Positions 1 to 11,300 of a stretch of DNA of 64,000 nt are shown here, one piece after another (the first letter of the stretch is position 1; each line of letters opens with the position of its first letter). The DNA comes from Homalodisca vitripennis. Its lineage: Eukaryota > Arthropoda > Insecta > Hemiptera > Cicadellidae. The stretch covers positions 193,307,501 to 193,371,500 of the forward strand of contig NC_060207.1 of assembly GCF_021130785.1 (NCBI RefSeq). The letters are read 5' to 3'. The translations under genes and the position numbers were made by a program. Under the pieces are notes generated by a model, which was not told the origin of the DNA, searched no databases, and worked only from the letters and a program-made list of their open reading frames with translations.

Positions 1-2990
1 ATGCACTGAAAACATTAGTATCGTAGCTACTCATCTATGTCAAAACACGGTCATTATACGAGTACAAAATCCAAAGTACAGATTTTCCTTTTTTTTAAAT
101 TAAGCAGACACACACAGGCAGTATTTTTTAAACAAAATTTAAAAAACACAGGTCTGAATACCTATTCGAAAATTGTGACAGGGTGAATTTTAAAGATGGC
201 CATGATATAGTCGATGTTAAAAGGATAATAAACCTTATACGTTGGAAAAGTTTAAAGTCTGCAGAGTTTCAAAATTATGTCATGATGAACATTGTTTCCA
301 ATAAATAGCTCCAGTACAGTTCCAACTGTTTCCTCCAGCACAAATTGAAGCCACCTGACCCACAATCTACTGTTTTAAATAGATAAGATAACGGGACTAG
401 TTGCTTTTCAGCGACTAGTCAATTTCAATGTTTTATATTTAGTATTTTTCTTTAGTATTTCTCCAAGCTTATGTTAATACCTAAGTTGTTGATTTTAATT
501 ATCAAACTCTTATTTTACTTACCATTGCATAACTACGTAGTTTCTTGGCAATAAATAATGTGAAAAAGTAATTACTAACTTTAAAAGTAGCTGAATAATA
601 TAGTTTATATTGTAGTTACAAAATAGCGAAAGTTTTATTATTATCCACATTTATTAATACCAATATTTCAGTAATATTTTACACTTTGAAAAATATGAAA
701 CGATCAACCCAGAAAATGTTAGTCCTTTGCACAAGACTTCATTAAATAAATCGGCGTGTTTGATGTATTTATAATCAAGATCACATTAAGACAATATTGT
801 CAAATTTTAAAAATTTTGTATATCTACGGCGCACTTAGGGTAATCAATCTGAAGAAATTTGCCAACGACTTCAAGATACTAATAGAATATGTACGAATGT
901 AAATATTGAAATATTGTGAATACTTGATAAATTAAAATACACTTTTCTGAAGTTTTTAACTACTGCTAAAATTATAAATTTATCTTCCAGCCACAACCTA
1001 GTTTGGTTTCTTTAAGCATCTTTTCATCAGTAGATGTTTTAATTATTAAACTAATAGCTCGAAACAGGATGTGCTGTAACTTTGTCACGAAGCATGATTA
1101 GTTTTATTGAGAGTTATCTTAATGCAAGAAATAACAGGTTTGTAAGATTCAGAATACCAGAATAACTCAAATTGTTGTCACATTTCATGAGCAATAGTGT
1201 AACACTGCAAACAAATTATAACTAATTGTTTGTAATACAAGTGCCAAGAAGTATTATTAAAACTGTGACTAACATTTTTATTCAACAAGTTCTGATATTG
1301 CAAATGATCTTACATTTTCCATATCTTTATTAAACTACCTAGTAAAATAAAAATTTCCAAATATGAAAACTATTTCAGGTCTTTTCAATAAAGTTCAAGC
1401 ACGACTATTTTAAAATGTGTGTGTAACATTTAATCAATGTGAGTGTCCCAGACCAGTCTTTGTGAACATAGCAATAACCATTAAAATAAATGTGGAAGTA
1501 TAGTTTAATTAAATTGTTCATAGCTCGTCTATATCTGTCAATGCGAAACGATTCAGTCGACTAATTGATTTATTGATATCAGTGGTTCATTTATTGATTT
1601 CTCAACCTGTATACGAAGTTAGGTTACAATTACTAATACTAAATCAATAATAGTACTAAAGTTTGTTATAAAAGTCATGTATTAAAGCCTTGTTCGAAGA
1701 CAAACCAAATGTATTCAGACATACACATGTACAGATGTACCATTTTTATCACAAGTTTTGGCCGATAAATTTTATTATTAATTAAATTATCGCAATACTA
1801 TTACTATTATTACTCATCGCATTAAATTATTTAATTTAATCGTAAATAATTAATAAAATAGATTTAAAATTTAATTTAATAAAATTTAATTGTACCTCAT
1901 TCATATGTAGGTTTTTCTATAAAGGTAGATCTAAAATGTGAGGCATAATCTATGGTATATTTCAAACATTACAATTCATTATAAAGTGTAGGTTGAATAA
2001 AACCTTTGAAGTTTCATTTAAACTCACTATAAAAAAGTACAGTACGATTCTAAAACTACTATTAGATAATGGCGAATTAATGTTAATATTATAATTCCAT
2101 AACAATGTGACGTGAGGAATATGAAGTGAGTTGAAAAAGCTCAGAGATGTCAACTAGGAGTTATATAACGGGTAAAGAGACCTTGCTGGGTGTCCTATAC
2201 CAAACCTTACATTCCTTTATTGTTGATAGGGCATCATCCTTCTATAAAAAATAATCAAAAGATACATACTTCCCATATATTCTTTAAACATGACTTCTTA
2301 ACTTATTAATTAATATAGGATCCCACAGTACGTTATATTTTTTAAATAGTAATACATATTACAAATATATTAAACGTAATGTAAATAAATAATATCTCGA
2401 TTACAATATTTTAAATTACCTTGATTGTTGTGTAAGGTCCAACTTACAAATTTGCAACTCCTAATTGAAACATTAGTTAAACAGCTTACAATAACGAAAT
2501 GTTTATGGAACACTTCGTAATAAATGGTCATAGTTCAGGCCTGTATTAATCGTATGACAGTTCAGATATAACTGGATTTCGGACCAAAATACCTATCCAA
2601 AAATACTTGTCGGTATACTGAATTAATTCAATCATTTAATATTCTAAAAATAAATTAACAGTTTAAAACTATAATTAAACTTCTTACAAGTAGTTAGGCA
2701 AATAAGCCGCTTGGACGTTACCAAAATGTCTTACAAAATAAGTGTTTCTTTACGAAGAATATTACAAACATTTCAAGTTATTATAACAAGATATTTCACA
2801 ATATTATTTTTTAATTTAGAATTACACTTTTTTCAAATCCAATATTACAATATACTCGAGGTTATTACAAAAGATTAACCTAACTTCTTCATATGACGGA
2901 AATTCTAGAAGGTACATTTTGCTTACAGTGTATAGATACATATCGGAATAGGGTCAAATAGGAGCCGCGATAAAGAATTGTACGGAATGA
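1..2990. other. AT-rich stretch without a recognised gene
   Basis: I see only short chance reading frames, the longest 63 codons and of AT-driven composition, and no repeat with a clear partner elsewhere in the window. There is no splice-bounded frame resembling a known protein. It lies downstream of the two minus-strand Kazal-like genes and reads as intergenic or intronic background. Confidence 0.5.
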
Positions 2991-2999
2991 TTTATCGCC

Positions 3000-3125
3000 A
3001 CAAATTGCTGATGGTGAATAGTCAGTGGGGCTATTGTGAAGACATCTGAGTACAGTCGGTTACACTGATGGATGCACAATAGAGCACTCGCCACGTGTAC
3101 TGTTGGTTATTGATTAGAAGTACAA
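3000..3125. repeat. Duplicated noncoding block, partner at 20155-20275
   Basis: The sequence around TATTGTGAAGACA, then TAGAGC and CACGTGTACTGT, matches the block at 20155-20275 in the same orientation with scattered substitutions and small indels. Each copy lies downstream of the last exon of one Kazal-like gene (about 1.3 kb and 0.4 kb away). I infer it belongs to the same ancient segmental duplication. Neither copy keeps a shared open frame, so it is probably noncoding. Confidence 0.55.
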
Positions 3126-3529
3126 TAAACCTCAAACCTCCATCAATAATTAATTACAACTTCTGTGAGTCGCATCTGACGATTAAGCCATTGGGTGTGG
3201 CCAACTACATATAGATAAAAGGTAAATATCGTTTTATTTTACCTGGAGAAGTTAGAGCTACAATACCTCTCTGACACTAAACCTGGAGACCAGTGGCTTA
3301 AAGTTGAATTTCTATCACAAAGGGACGAGCAGGTGGAAGAATTAGGGAAGGTTTATATGTATAGGGTTAAACCTAATGTTTCATAAGTGAGAATAAGAGA
3401 AATGTGCGACAGTTGGTTAATATTACGTTTTAATTGTTTACTAATCACATCCTATTTTTAATTTTGCATGAAGTTTATTAATAGCAATTGCTTAGTTAAA
3501 ATAATCAATGAATTTTGGATATTTTCCAC

Positions 3530-4175
3530 GATTATAGGCTGAGCATAACATTTCTCTATCTCTCTCTATCTCGAAAACGAACAGACCAATAGACTTGAAA
3601 GTTTGCATGAACATCATTTCTATATAGTCAATAATTCAATTATTATGCGTGTCACTAGAATGGGATTTGGCTGAGCGTTATCTAAAATATTTTTGTTCTC
3701 CAAATTGTTAATCGTCATGATAAGGAGAAAATGTTGTTAAATTTACCCTATCTATCCCACCTCATACAAGATAATTTTTTCGTGGCTTTATTTGTGACGT
3801 AGAGTAAAAAGAAAAATATGAAAACTTTCATTTCTTAAACACTGATATGAAAACCAACTTAAAAAACAAAAATGAGAATACGTCAAGTCGCAAGATGAGA
3901 AATATTTCATCCGTAGACGTTACATTTTTCTTGAAACTTTATTTTTACATAGACAAGAATGAGATCTATTTTGGTGCACAACCAACTATGGAATTTGGCT
4001 AAGCGTCACTGAATCCTTAGTAGGCTGACACAATTATTTCTTTTCGTCTGCAATGGATAATCTAAAATTATCTTTTCTCTACAATTGTTTGTTTTCCATC
4101 TGTCCTCAGGAAATTTAGAGGGTGAAATTAACTATAGCATTGACATTTTGCATGCAACCTCAGCAAAGCCTGTTA
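3530..4175 (-). repeat. Degraded copy of a dispersed repeat (GGCTGAGCGTTA family)
   Basis: Pieces such as GGCTGAGC, CTCGAAAACGAACAGACC and GACTTGAAAGTTT recur here and again at 10860-11300. In inverted orientation they recur at 29660-30250 and 43285-43450. The copy is fragmented and no coding capacity is visible. It probably derives from a non-autonomous transposable element of unassigned type. Confidence 0.45.
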
Positions 4176-4362
4176 CGCAACATGAGGTGTGGCGTATTGC
4201 TAACTTATATGTTCTATTTATGGAACATGTGATGTTAAAAAATGTCTGAAATCCTTTTAAGAACTCTTGTCATTACTGATTTCCATAAAAAGTAAACAAT
4301 GCGATACTACTACTGAGGAAACGAGATATTCGTATAAACAAATGTATATTTATAAAAATTTT

Positions 4363-4368
4363 TTTATT
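4363..4368 (-). promoter_or_regulatory. Polyadenylation signal of Kazal-like gene B
   Basis: AATAAA on the minus strand, 81 bases past the stop codon of gene B. Position and motif fit a canonical polyadenylation hexamer, and the paralogue has one at the corresponding place. Confidence 0.6.
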
Positions 4369-4449
4369 CCATTACCATGCGGTATTTAGTTTTTCAGAAG
4401 TCAATATTATTTTTTTAATCAGCTTCTCTAAATTATAGATAAAACTATT

Positions 4450-4562
4450 TTAATCAAGAAGCACCATAACTGGAAGTGGAAAATTCTGTGGTGATGATGG
4501 TGGAATGTTTGGAGCAAACTTCAGGTAGTTCAGACACTTCTCTATGGGAACTACTTTATAAT
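4450..4562 (-). CDS. Exon 3 (terminal) of Kazal-like gene B
   Basis: The acceptor TTGTTCCAG precedes the frame, and the exon completes codon 78 with AT to give D, then YKVVPIEKCLNYLK and ends PLPVMVLLD-stop. It carries the sixth cysteine. The paralogous exon at 20667-20776 reads DYKMVPIEKCLAYLK and ends PLPVMVFLD, so the frame and stop are conserved. Confidence 0.72.
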
Positions 4563-7500
4563 CTGGAACAATTGTGTCATTACTATATATAATGATACAT
4601 AATACATACATAATAAACAAGGTTTTTTCGACTGTTCAAGAATTCTTAGTATCTAAGTTTTGGTTGATTTGTACTGATTTTACTTTGAAGTACATGTGTA
4701 TTTACACCACAAATTTTCTGTTTAAGCCAAACTTTGACACTAAAATGCTAAAATTACTTGAAAATAAAAATATATTTCTATAATTAAAAATCATGTATCT
4801 CAGCTGTCAAAATCTTTTTAGTTTCTTCGAATTCTCTTTTGGATGGCAAAACAACAAAATTTTTGGATTCCAAGAAAGTGAATTTCCAATGGATGTAATA
4901 ATGTTTTATTTCAAGACAATATTTGTAAAAACTTTTCTAGAAGTAGCTCTCTAAACTCCCGAATAAATCTAGTAATTTACTTGGCTGGCTTCTTGTATTT
5001 TATTTAAAATTCAGTGATCTTCTCACTTCACTTTTTTCATATATCTCTTCCGTCCATTAACCTCTCCACTTCCTCTCCTTAACTTCTTTTCCCTATATTC
5101 TTCTTCCTAAGATTGGTTGCCTGAGGATGGCCTTGGGAGTGCTCGATGTCCGGGGAAAACTCTGACCCATTATAGAAGAACGGAATACTAATGACGTCTC
5201 TAGAAAGTAGTATTTTATATGAAGGGGTGCTAAAGCCGTCGAGTTCCTTACGGGAGGGGCCACCAGCTATAAGACCCCCGAGTTACCAGCGTCCTCAAGT
5301 CTGTGAAGGACTAGCCCAAGAAGAACCTCGCCGATTCTGAGAGGATGAACAACAGTATATGATCACCAAAAAAAGATTGAGGACATGCGGGTGATCTGTG
5401 ACACCAACCATAGACTACCGTCGGTACTCGAGACAGGTGTGAATGACATCGCTGAGTGGATCAGTTAGATCCAGGGATATCGGTCCACCAGGCAGGATCC
5501 GAATCGAATGATCGAAGAGGTCAAGGCCATCATCACCAAGGATATGGGAACTGGCGCGGTGAGCCTGAACGTGTAGAGAGCAGAGCAATTTGGATCGCTA
5601 GATTAATTAGAGACCTTAGAGAAAGGTAATGCGAAAACAAGGGAAGGTCAATTTCTACCTGACCCAATTACTAGCCGACTATGGCAACTTCTGAGCGTAA
5701 CTTTTTAAGACGGGTAAGTTTAAAATTGCGTATTGTTCTTATGGGTATTCGGGGCACGACGATTCTAAAAACACTCGTTCTTTTTCTGCAGAGGGTGAGA
5801 AATTGAAAAAATAGACTCTATTACCATAGGCCAACTGACACCAGATACCATTCTTCGGAAAATGGTCTTTAACAGACAGACTTGGAATACTGTTACTGGC
5901 TACGTAGATAGAATGATGAAAACAAAAGAAAAAGAAAGATAACTATACAGCCCCGGTGTTGCTCAACCGATGGCCTGATATTGAAGGAGCCTTCCCTTGG
6001 CTTAATTATGAGCCTCTTGAAATAATGCGGGAAGCAGTTCCGAGACAGAGTGATCAGTCAGCCGATGGGGGTTTTAGTGGGTATGAGTCCCACTCGCCAG
6101 CGGAGTACGTTGTTAGCATTTTCTCATCGTCACAAAAAAACGGCAATAGCCGTATTCTAACTGCATTTGGAATGTTCACGTTAGCTCAAAATAAAATCTA
6201 GTAAGTTACAATACTTGATTGGGTCAATGAATATTATAAAATAAGAATATATGTTTTAAATCAGAATTGAATGTTGCAAGCATTTGAAAAAATAAACCAT
6301 TAGTTCTTTTATTACATTAATCCAAAAGATTAAATACACTCATAATAGATTAATATTCAAATCTAGTCTACAATCAAAATGTTTCAATAGTGGCGGGTGA
6401 CTCATGATCATGTTGACAGTCTGATGAGTTTGACTTAAATTAATGTAGATAGGCATGAGACATGCCAAGGAATCAAACCTTAATTGTTAAGGGCGTAAAG
6501 TTTAATTTAGATCATAAAATCACCTGCATTGAAGCAAGCATTGTGCTTCTGGAGCAAGCAGAGACTGGATGTTACGGCGTACTGGAAACGACTCTGGTCG
6601 TACCCGCAGACAAACTCCTGATGGCGAGGACAGATCTGCACACAAGGCTTGAACTTGGTCTGGTACCACTCCTTCCACCGGTCAAACATGTCTCCCGCCA
6701 TCACCCCACGCATCTGCTCTGTAGAACAAGCTAGCAAACACCATAAAATGTTACAACTCTTTCCTGATATGAAAGGATAGTAATATTACGGATATCTGCT
6801 ACCATTAAGGGTTACAACAGAACCGCAACGTTTCAGAGACATTACAATGCCCATTCTTCAAGTGTTCGGCGTCCATCTTGAGCTATGTCTCATAAGAGCA
6901 TGTTTAAACATTATGGCACTTTAATCTCTCCTATTTTTATATATTTAGGGACGATCAGAACAAGTGGTTCCTGGTATATAATGGCAGTACATTGTGAGGA
7001 TGTCACCTGCGCTGCTTAATCAGGTTCGGACTGCTGTTGAGTGATGTATTCTCTGTTTATAGCGTATACTGGGTTTTAACATTGTGTTTATAATGTTTAT
7101 ATGATTCCATATTTACGATATGTCAGCAGTATCGAAGTGGTGTATTAGTCATTGGTAGTTGTAATCTACCTAATGGGTGATTTTAAGTGCATCCAATAAA
7201 CAACAAAAGAAATAGTTTAAAAGAATACCATCACCTTTTCATCGAGTCGGTCGTGTTGTTTTTGTGGTTTTTATACCACCGGATTGGTACACTCGGAACG
7301 GCAGAATGAGTTACTCCTTCATTTTCAGTAACGAAAACTCTGAACGACGCCGACAGTACTGTAATTGTTAGAAGTAAGTTTAATGGATGAGATTCTCTTG
7401 CACGAAGTGGATGGGACGACCTAGAACGGACCAATCAAAACAAAGCAACCCGCAAGACCACGTGGTAAAGATCCATGTGAAACAAAACGTGTTTTATTCT

Positions 7501-10500
7501 AAAACAATGCTGTACACATCTAGGAGGGCATTGCAATGAACCTCCACCACGACTTACCAGTCTTGTCTACCTTCCTAAATAACAATGTGTTTGAATTACA
7601 TGAATGTCCCCATCAACCACGACCTAAACATCAACCACGACCTAAACATCAACCACCACCCACTTGTTCTGTTCGTTCCTATTGTGGTGTATTATTTAAA
7701 ACTTGTAATTCGTACATTTCTAAGTGCATTTTAGTTTCTCGGTATTGCTATTGCTACTAAAGAACGTTTTTTTTATGTATCTGTATTAACAGTTACAAAC
7801 CTAATTAGATGTAAATCAGTGAAAATAAATTTGAAATAGTGTATACATAACTAAGTATGTTGTCCTGGTAAGTATATTGTTTTTCCATATAATCTGGTGT
7901 GGAAAAGTAAAAAGTTATTACTGTTTCATTTATTGAATTAGTTAATAATAAATTCCTAAATGATATTTTTATTCCTTTTTTGTAGTTTAGCCGCATATTT
8001 AGGAATAAGAATAATATTTCCACGGTAAAGTTGTCTCAAATGTTATGAAACATCAACATAGAAATTGAAAACCGCACTTAAAAAGTATTTTGTTAACGAA
8101 ATCTGTAATATCAAAGGCGGGAAAGGAAGCAAGCTTAGCGAGCTGAGGTTGGCACGTAAAGTGTGTTATCTACTAATTTTTAAAACAAGGAAAAACTGTC
8201 ATTAAGCGTCCATAATTTACGAAAGCACTTAACTTTATGTATAATGTGTTAATGCCATGCACTCATCTAGGTAAATGTATTGTTTTAACATTGTTCTAAA
8301 ATTATTACGGCATTTACTACATAGTACGAAGTAAAGGGTGAGGCAGAAAGGATGAACGGTTTTCAAAAAAGCAATATGTCCGTTACCTGTGCATAAAAAA
8401 AACATTTATTTACAGAATAATATTCACATGATCTTACCATTTTAGAAAATTAATGTTTGAAAACAACATCTGACAGGTGACGGCCGTTTTCAGCGATGCA
8501 CTTTACAAGCCGCTCTCGGAAGTTGGCTTCTACTCTTTCTAACATTGCCCTGCCAATTTGTTCGACTTCCACACGAATTGCTTCCTTTAGTTCTTGAAGT
8601 GTACGTGGTTTATGCTGGTAAACACGTGACTTGATGAAACCCCACAAGAAGTAGTCGCACATGGACAGGTCTGGGGAACGAGGAGGCCAATCAATGTCAC
8701 CAAACCGAGAAATGATGCTACCACGAAAAACAGCCCGAATTGCTTCCATTGAATTTCTTGCTGTGTGAGCTGTCGCCCCGTCCTGCTGAAACCATACTTG
8801 CCGGATAGGAATACATTTTCTTCTTAGTTCAAGTAGGAAGAATTCAGTGAACATCTGTCTATAACGTTCCGAGGTTACAGTTACAGTGGTCCCGTTGTCG
8901 TCTTCAAAAAAGTATGGAACAATAACAACTGTACTGCTCACAGCACACCAAACTGTCACCTTGGGACTGTGTAATGGTGTCTCATGCATTAATTTTGGAT
9001 TTTCATCTGACCAATAACGAAAGTTCTGCTGATTAACGGTACCATTCAAATGAAAATGTGCTTCATCTGTCGTAAACAAAATGATGTTTTCATTTTGGTC
9101 AAGTATGGCCTTCATTTCTCGAGCAAAATTTAGCCGCTTTACATAATCGCCGGGATTCAATTGTTGAACCATGGCAATTTTGTAGTGATGAAATCCTAGA
9201 TCGTTATGTAAAATACGCCTTACTGACCGATTACTGATGTTCAGTTCAGAAGAATGTCTCCTAGCAGATCGACCAGGACTACGGAGTATGGCTTGCCGAA
9301 CTCTTTCCACATTTTCTGGAGTGCGTACAGTGCGATGAGCCCCTGGTGGTCGTTTATTCATCACTGTTCCTACTGAACGAAATGATTGAACCCAACGTAA
9401 AATGGTGTTACGAGTGGGTACACTGTTATTTCTCGCAAGATTGAAATGACGACGAAACTCGCGCTGAACTGCAACAATACTCTCATTATTACGAACAAAA
9501 CTGTCGTAAGTAAACACACGGTGTTGCACACTCCACGACTCCATAATGACGACTCAACAATGACTAGACAAAATGGTATGTTCTTCCGAACACATGGCAA
9601 CTTCAGTCGCCCCACTCCCACTACCCAGATCAGAATACTATCTGTTCTAAAAACATCCATCCTTTCTGCCTCACCCTTTATAACTATTTTATCTTAAAAG
9701 TAATCTTAAAAGGTATCTTAAGAAATTTAAATAATACTGTATTAAATAAATACAGATGAAGGGGAATTCCAATGTAATATACAGAGCTCAAATTAGGCCT
9801 ACACCTCTTTTAAGGGCAAGGCATATAGATTTCAGATGCTGCGTATGAAATTTTTATGAATGTTTTACGGACAATCTCTGAATTATATGAGCGTATTCAG
9901 AATAATTCTATGGCCTTGATAAGGATGAAAATATGGCGTCATTTTGAATCCTCTAAAACTAAGTTGTTAATTAGTGAAAAAATTATATCTTTCAAAAACT
10001 TATACTTATTTTTTTTTAGTTTTTTAATAGTCAAAGGCAATCAGTTCAATTATGAGCTTATCATGTCTCAGTTACAAGTTCAAGGTTATAAACCAACTAT
10101 CTTAATTATATTTTATACTTTAGTAATACGAAGTATATTTTATAACACTTTCTTTTGAATGAATTACTTAAATTTAAAAAAATTAATGGTTATTAACCAA
10201 TTAGACGGTTCTAAATATTTGACGAGATTCTTGCTCGCTATGTGTTTTGCCAATTTGTTTTAAGACCATTTTCTCTGTCGAGATACGCTCTTCCTTTAAA
10301 AAGCTTTACCTTACTTATTGCCTTAGGTTCACTTCTACGTGGAAAAGTAAGTTTGTTTATAACTTATTTACTATAAAGTACACAAACACATAAAGTAGCA
10401 CAACATCCAAAACTATGTTTTTATTCAATCATGATGATTTCGTCATCTTTACGTAAAAGTAAAATTAGCTTACCTACGGAGACGATCAACAAGAGGCAGG

Positions 10501-10510
10501 ATAGTTGCAT
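4450..10510 (-). CDS. Kazal-like small secreted protein, gene B (three exons)
   Basis: Predicted spliced gene with exons 10510-10474, 6718-6524 and 4562-4450, all with GT-AG borders and all introns in phase 1, giving 114 residues. The product starts MQLSCLLLIVSV, a hydrophobic leader, then has a segment with RWKEWYQTKFKPC and six cysteines in the order C-x3-C-x7-C-x15-C-x7-C-x13-C. The piece CPRHQEFVCGYD resembles the CP..xxxVCG core of Kazal domains, and the last three cysteine spacings resemble follistatin-type Kazal domains; the C3-C4 gap is longer than usual. I infer an extracellular protease-inhibitor-like or binding protein. The start is fixed by the matching leader exon of the paralogue. 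Exon borders were found by comparing the two copies, and codons differ mostly conservatively, which supports real coding. Intron 1 contains an intact mariner-like element on the same strand. Confidence 0.72.
4569..6523. other. Intron 2 of gene B
   Basis: AT-rich. A block near 4850-4905 (GAATTTCCAA core) matches one near 21060-21125 in the corresponding intron of gene A, so the intron was part of the duplication. It also contains a relatively GC-richer coding-like relic at about 5200-6200, described separately. Confidence 0.55.
5200..6200 (+). pseudogene. Degraded coding-like segment, probable retroelement relic
   Basis: This kilobase is richer in G and C than its surroundings. From about 5384 one plus-strand frame reads KIEDMRVICDTNHRLPSV and then continues, apart from stop codons near 5467 and 5575, through RTRQ-, MIEEVKAIITKDMG-like stretches. 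A second open piece at 5956-6201 contains SADGGFSGYESHSPAEYV. The composition, in-frame stops and lack of splice sites suggest remains of a retroelement gag or ORF1 and tail. I do not recognise the family, and the two parts need not belong together. Confidence 0.35.
6524..6718 (-). CDS. Exon 2 of Kazal-like gene B
   Basis: Bounded by the acceptor CTTGTTCTACAG and the donor GCAG|GTGATT; 195 bases, phase 1 on both sides. It encodes the segment with RWKEWYQTKFKPCVQICP, then HQEFVCGYD and SSLCLLQKHNACFNA, i.e. five of the six cysteines. It is 12 bases longer than the paralogous exon at 22803-22985, the difference lying near its 5' end. Confidence 0.75.
6740..8330. other. Part of intron 1 of gene B, no gene seen
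   Basis: AT-rich with short chance frames. At about 7611-7660 there is an 18-bp tandem repeat (CATCAACCACGACCTAAA, three units, the last diverged), which explains the local histidine/proline-rich frame at 7536-7760. Nothing else is supportable. Confidence 0.45.
8334..9678 (-). mobile_element. Apparently intact DUF4817-type mariner-like DNA transposon
   Basis: A 1345-bp element with perfect 21-bp terminal inverted repeats (8334-8354 and 9658-9678, starting AAGGGTGAGGC) and a TA target duplication at 8332-8333 and 9679-9680. It carries one uninterrupted transposase gene. Perfect repeats, an intact frame and an intact catalytic triad suggest recent insertion and possible autonomy. It lies within intron 1 of Kazal-like gene B, on the same strand as that gene. 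Confidence 0.9.
8450..9544 (-). CDS. Mariner-like transposase with DUF4817 head, DD41D
   Basis: A 364-residue transposase expected to bind the element's inverted repeats and catalyse cut-and-paste transposition in the nucleus. Residues about 1-60 form the DUF4817/helix-turn-helix head, including TRNTILRWVQSFR. A second DNA-binding region with ENVERVRQAILRSPGRSARR follows at about 77-96. The RNase H-like catalytic domain shows D160 (TTDEAHFHLNG), D255 (WFQQDGATAHTA) and D297 (SPDLSMCDYFLWG), with 41 residues between the last two. Length is normal for this family and there are no stops or frameshifts. The start is the only in-frame ATG near the DUF4817 head. The third catalytic residue is D rather than E, separating it from Tc1. 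Confidence 0.92.
   Translation of the reverse strand: MESWSVQHRVFTYDSFVRNNESIVAVQREFRRHFNLARNNSVPTRNTILRWVQSFRSVGTVMNKRPPGAHRTVRTPENVERVRQAILRSPGRSARRHSSELNISNRSVRRILHNDLGFHHYKIAMVQQLNPGDYVKRLNFAREMKAILDQNENIILFTTDEAHFHLNGTVNQQNFRYWSDENPKLMHETPLHSPKVTVWCAVSSTVVIVPYFFEDDNGTTVTVTSERYRQMFTEFFLLELRRKCIPIRQVWFQQDGATAHTARNSMEAIRAVFRGSIISRFGDIDWPPRSPDLSMCDYFLWGFIKSRVYQHKPRTLQELKEAIRVEVEQIGRAMLERVEANFRERLVKCIAENGRHLSDVVFKH
10474..10510 (-). CDS. Exon 1 (leader) of Kazal-like gene B
   Basis: ATG then QLSCLLLIVSV and the donor G|GTAAGC, phase 1. The matching exon at 25316-25352 encodes MQLSRLLLIVCV with the same donor. Signal cleavage probably falls after the junction residues encoded by exon 2. Confidence 0.68.
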
Positions 10511-10645
10511 TGTGTTAGTGGTCTGATACGCTGCTATCACTGAACAATGGGCAGCCTCGTGCAGATATGCATAGTTGCAGACTCAGCACTACAATATTGT
10601 AACTCTATTTCATATCTGCTATAATTGTCATGAATAAGTACTGGA
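10511..10645 (-). promoter_or_regulatory. Conserved 5' region of Kazal-like gene B
   Basis: The 130 bases upstream of the ATG align with 25353-25470 upstream of gene A, including TCAGTGATA (initiator-like) about 30 bases before the ATG and a CTCCAGTACTTA block. I infer 5' UTR plus core promoter; the transcription start is not proven. Confidence 0.45.
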
Positions 10646-10859
10646 GAGCTATATCAATTAACTGAACACCCTGGATAGATTGTAATTCTGAAATCGGAGA
10701 CCAAAACTCTTTTAAGAAGCAGGAATATATTTGCAAAATTACTCAGTATTTACATAAATAGTTAGTTCAGCTATTACACATGAGCCCATACAATTTATTC
10801 CGTGTCTTTTTAACGCTATTTTTATATCATCAACGCGCAAATATTTTTTTAGTGGCAAT

Positions 10860-11300
10860 TGTTCTAAACGTAAGCATTATTGGCTGAGAGTTAGCGAAGC
10901 CTATCACTCAAGGGGCTGGAAAAGTTTAATCTCTGCATATATCACTCTCCGCACGATAACGATATCTTGAAAACAAAATGACCTAAAGACTTGACATTTT
11001 ACATTAGCAATGGGTGATTTTAAAGAATAACAAAATTTCTGACATGTTCCATCATTGTTGGCTGAGTGTTAATGAAGGGCTGGGAAAATTAATTTATGTA
11101 TATCTGCCCCCATTCATTTCTATATATCTCGAAAACGAACTGACCTAAAGACTTGAAACTTTAAATTCATCTTCACTCCTATATAGGCAATACTGAGTTG
11201 TATAAAGGTACATGTAGCTTTTTGGGATTTGGTTAGGCGGTAGCGAATATTTTAAACTAGTGTTAAAGGTACACATAAAGGAAATGACAAAATGGCAGAA
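10860..11300 (-). repeat. Two tandem copies of the dispersed GCTGAGCGTTAGCGAAGCC repeat
   Basis: Segments 10879-11040 and 11062-11250 share TTGGCTGAG, a run through CCTAAAGACTTGA and AACGAACTGACC. They are the reverse complement of the family at 29660-30250. They lie just upstream of gene B. There is no coding capacity; probably a non-autonomous element. Confidence 0.5.

Noticed and set aside
1002..1042. CTGATGA...GAAACC on the minus strand as a hammerhead
   Set aside because: Stem I does not pair and stem II is only three bases; a chance match in AT-rich DNA is more likely.
6462..6734. 90-codon plus-strand frame
   Set aside because: It lies antisense to exon 2 of Kazal-like gene B, whose splice borders and paralogue support the minus strand.
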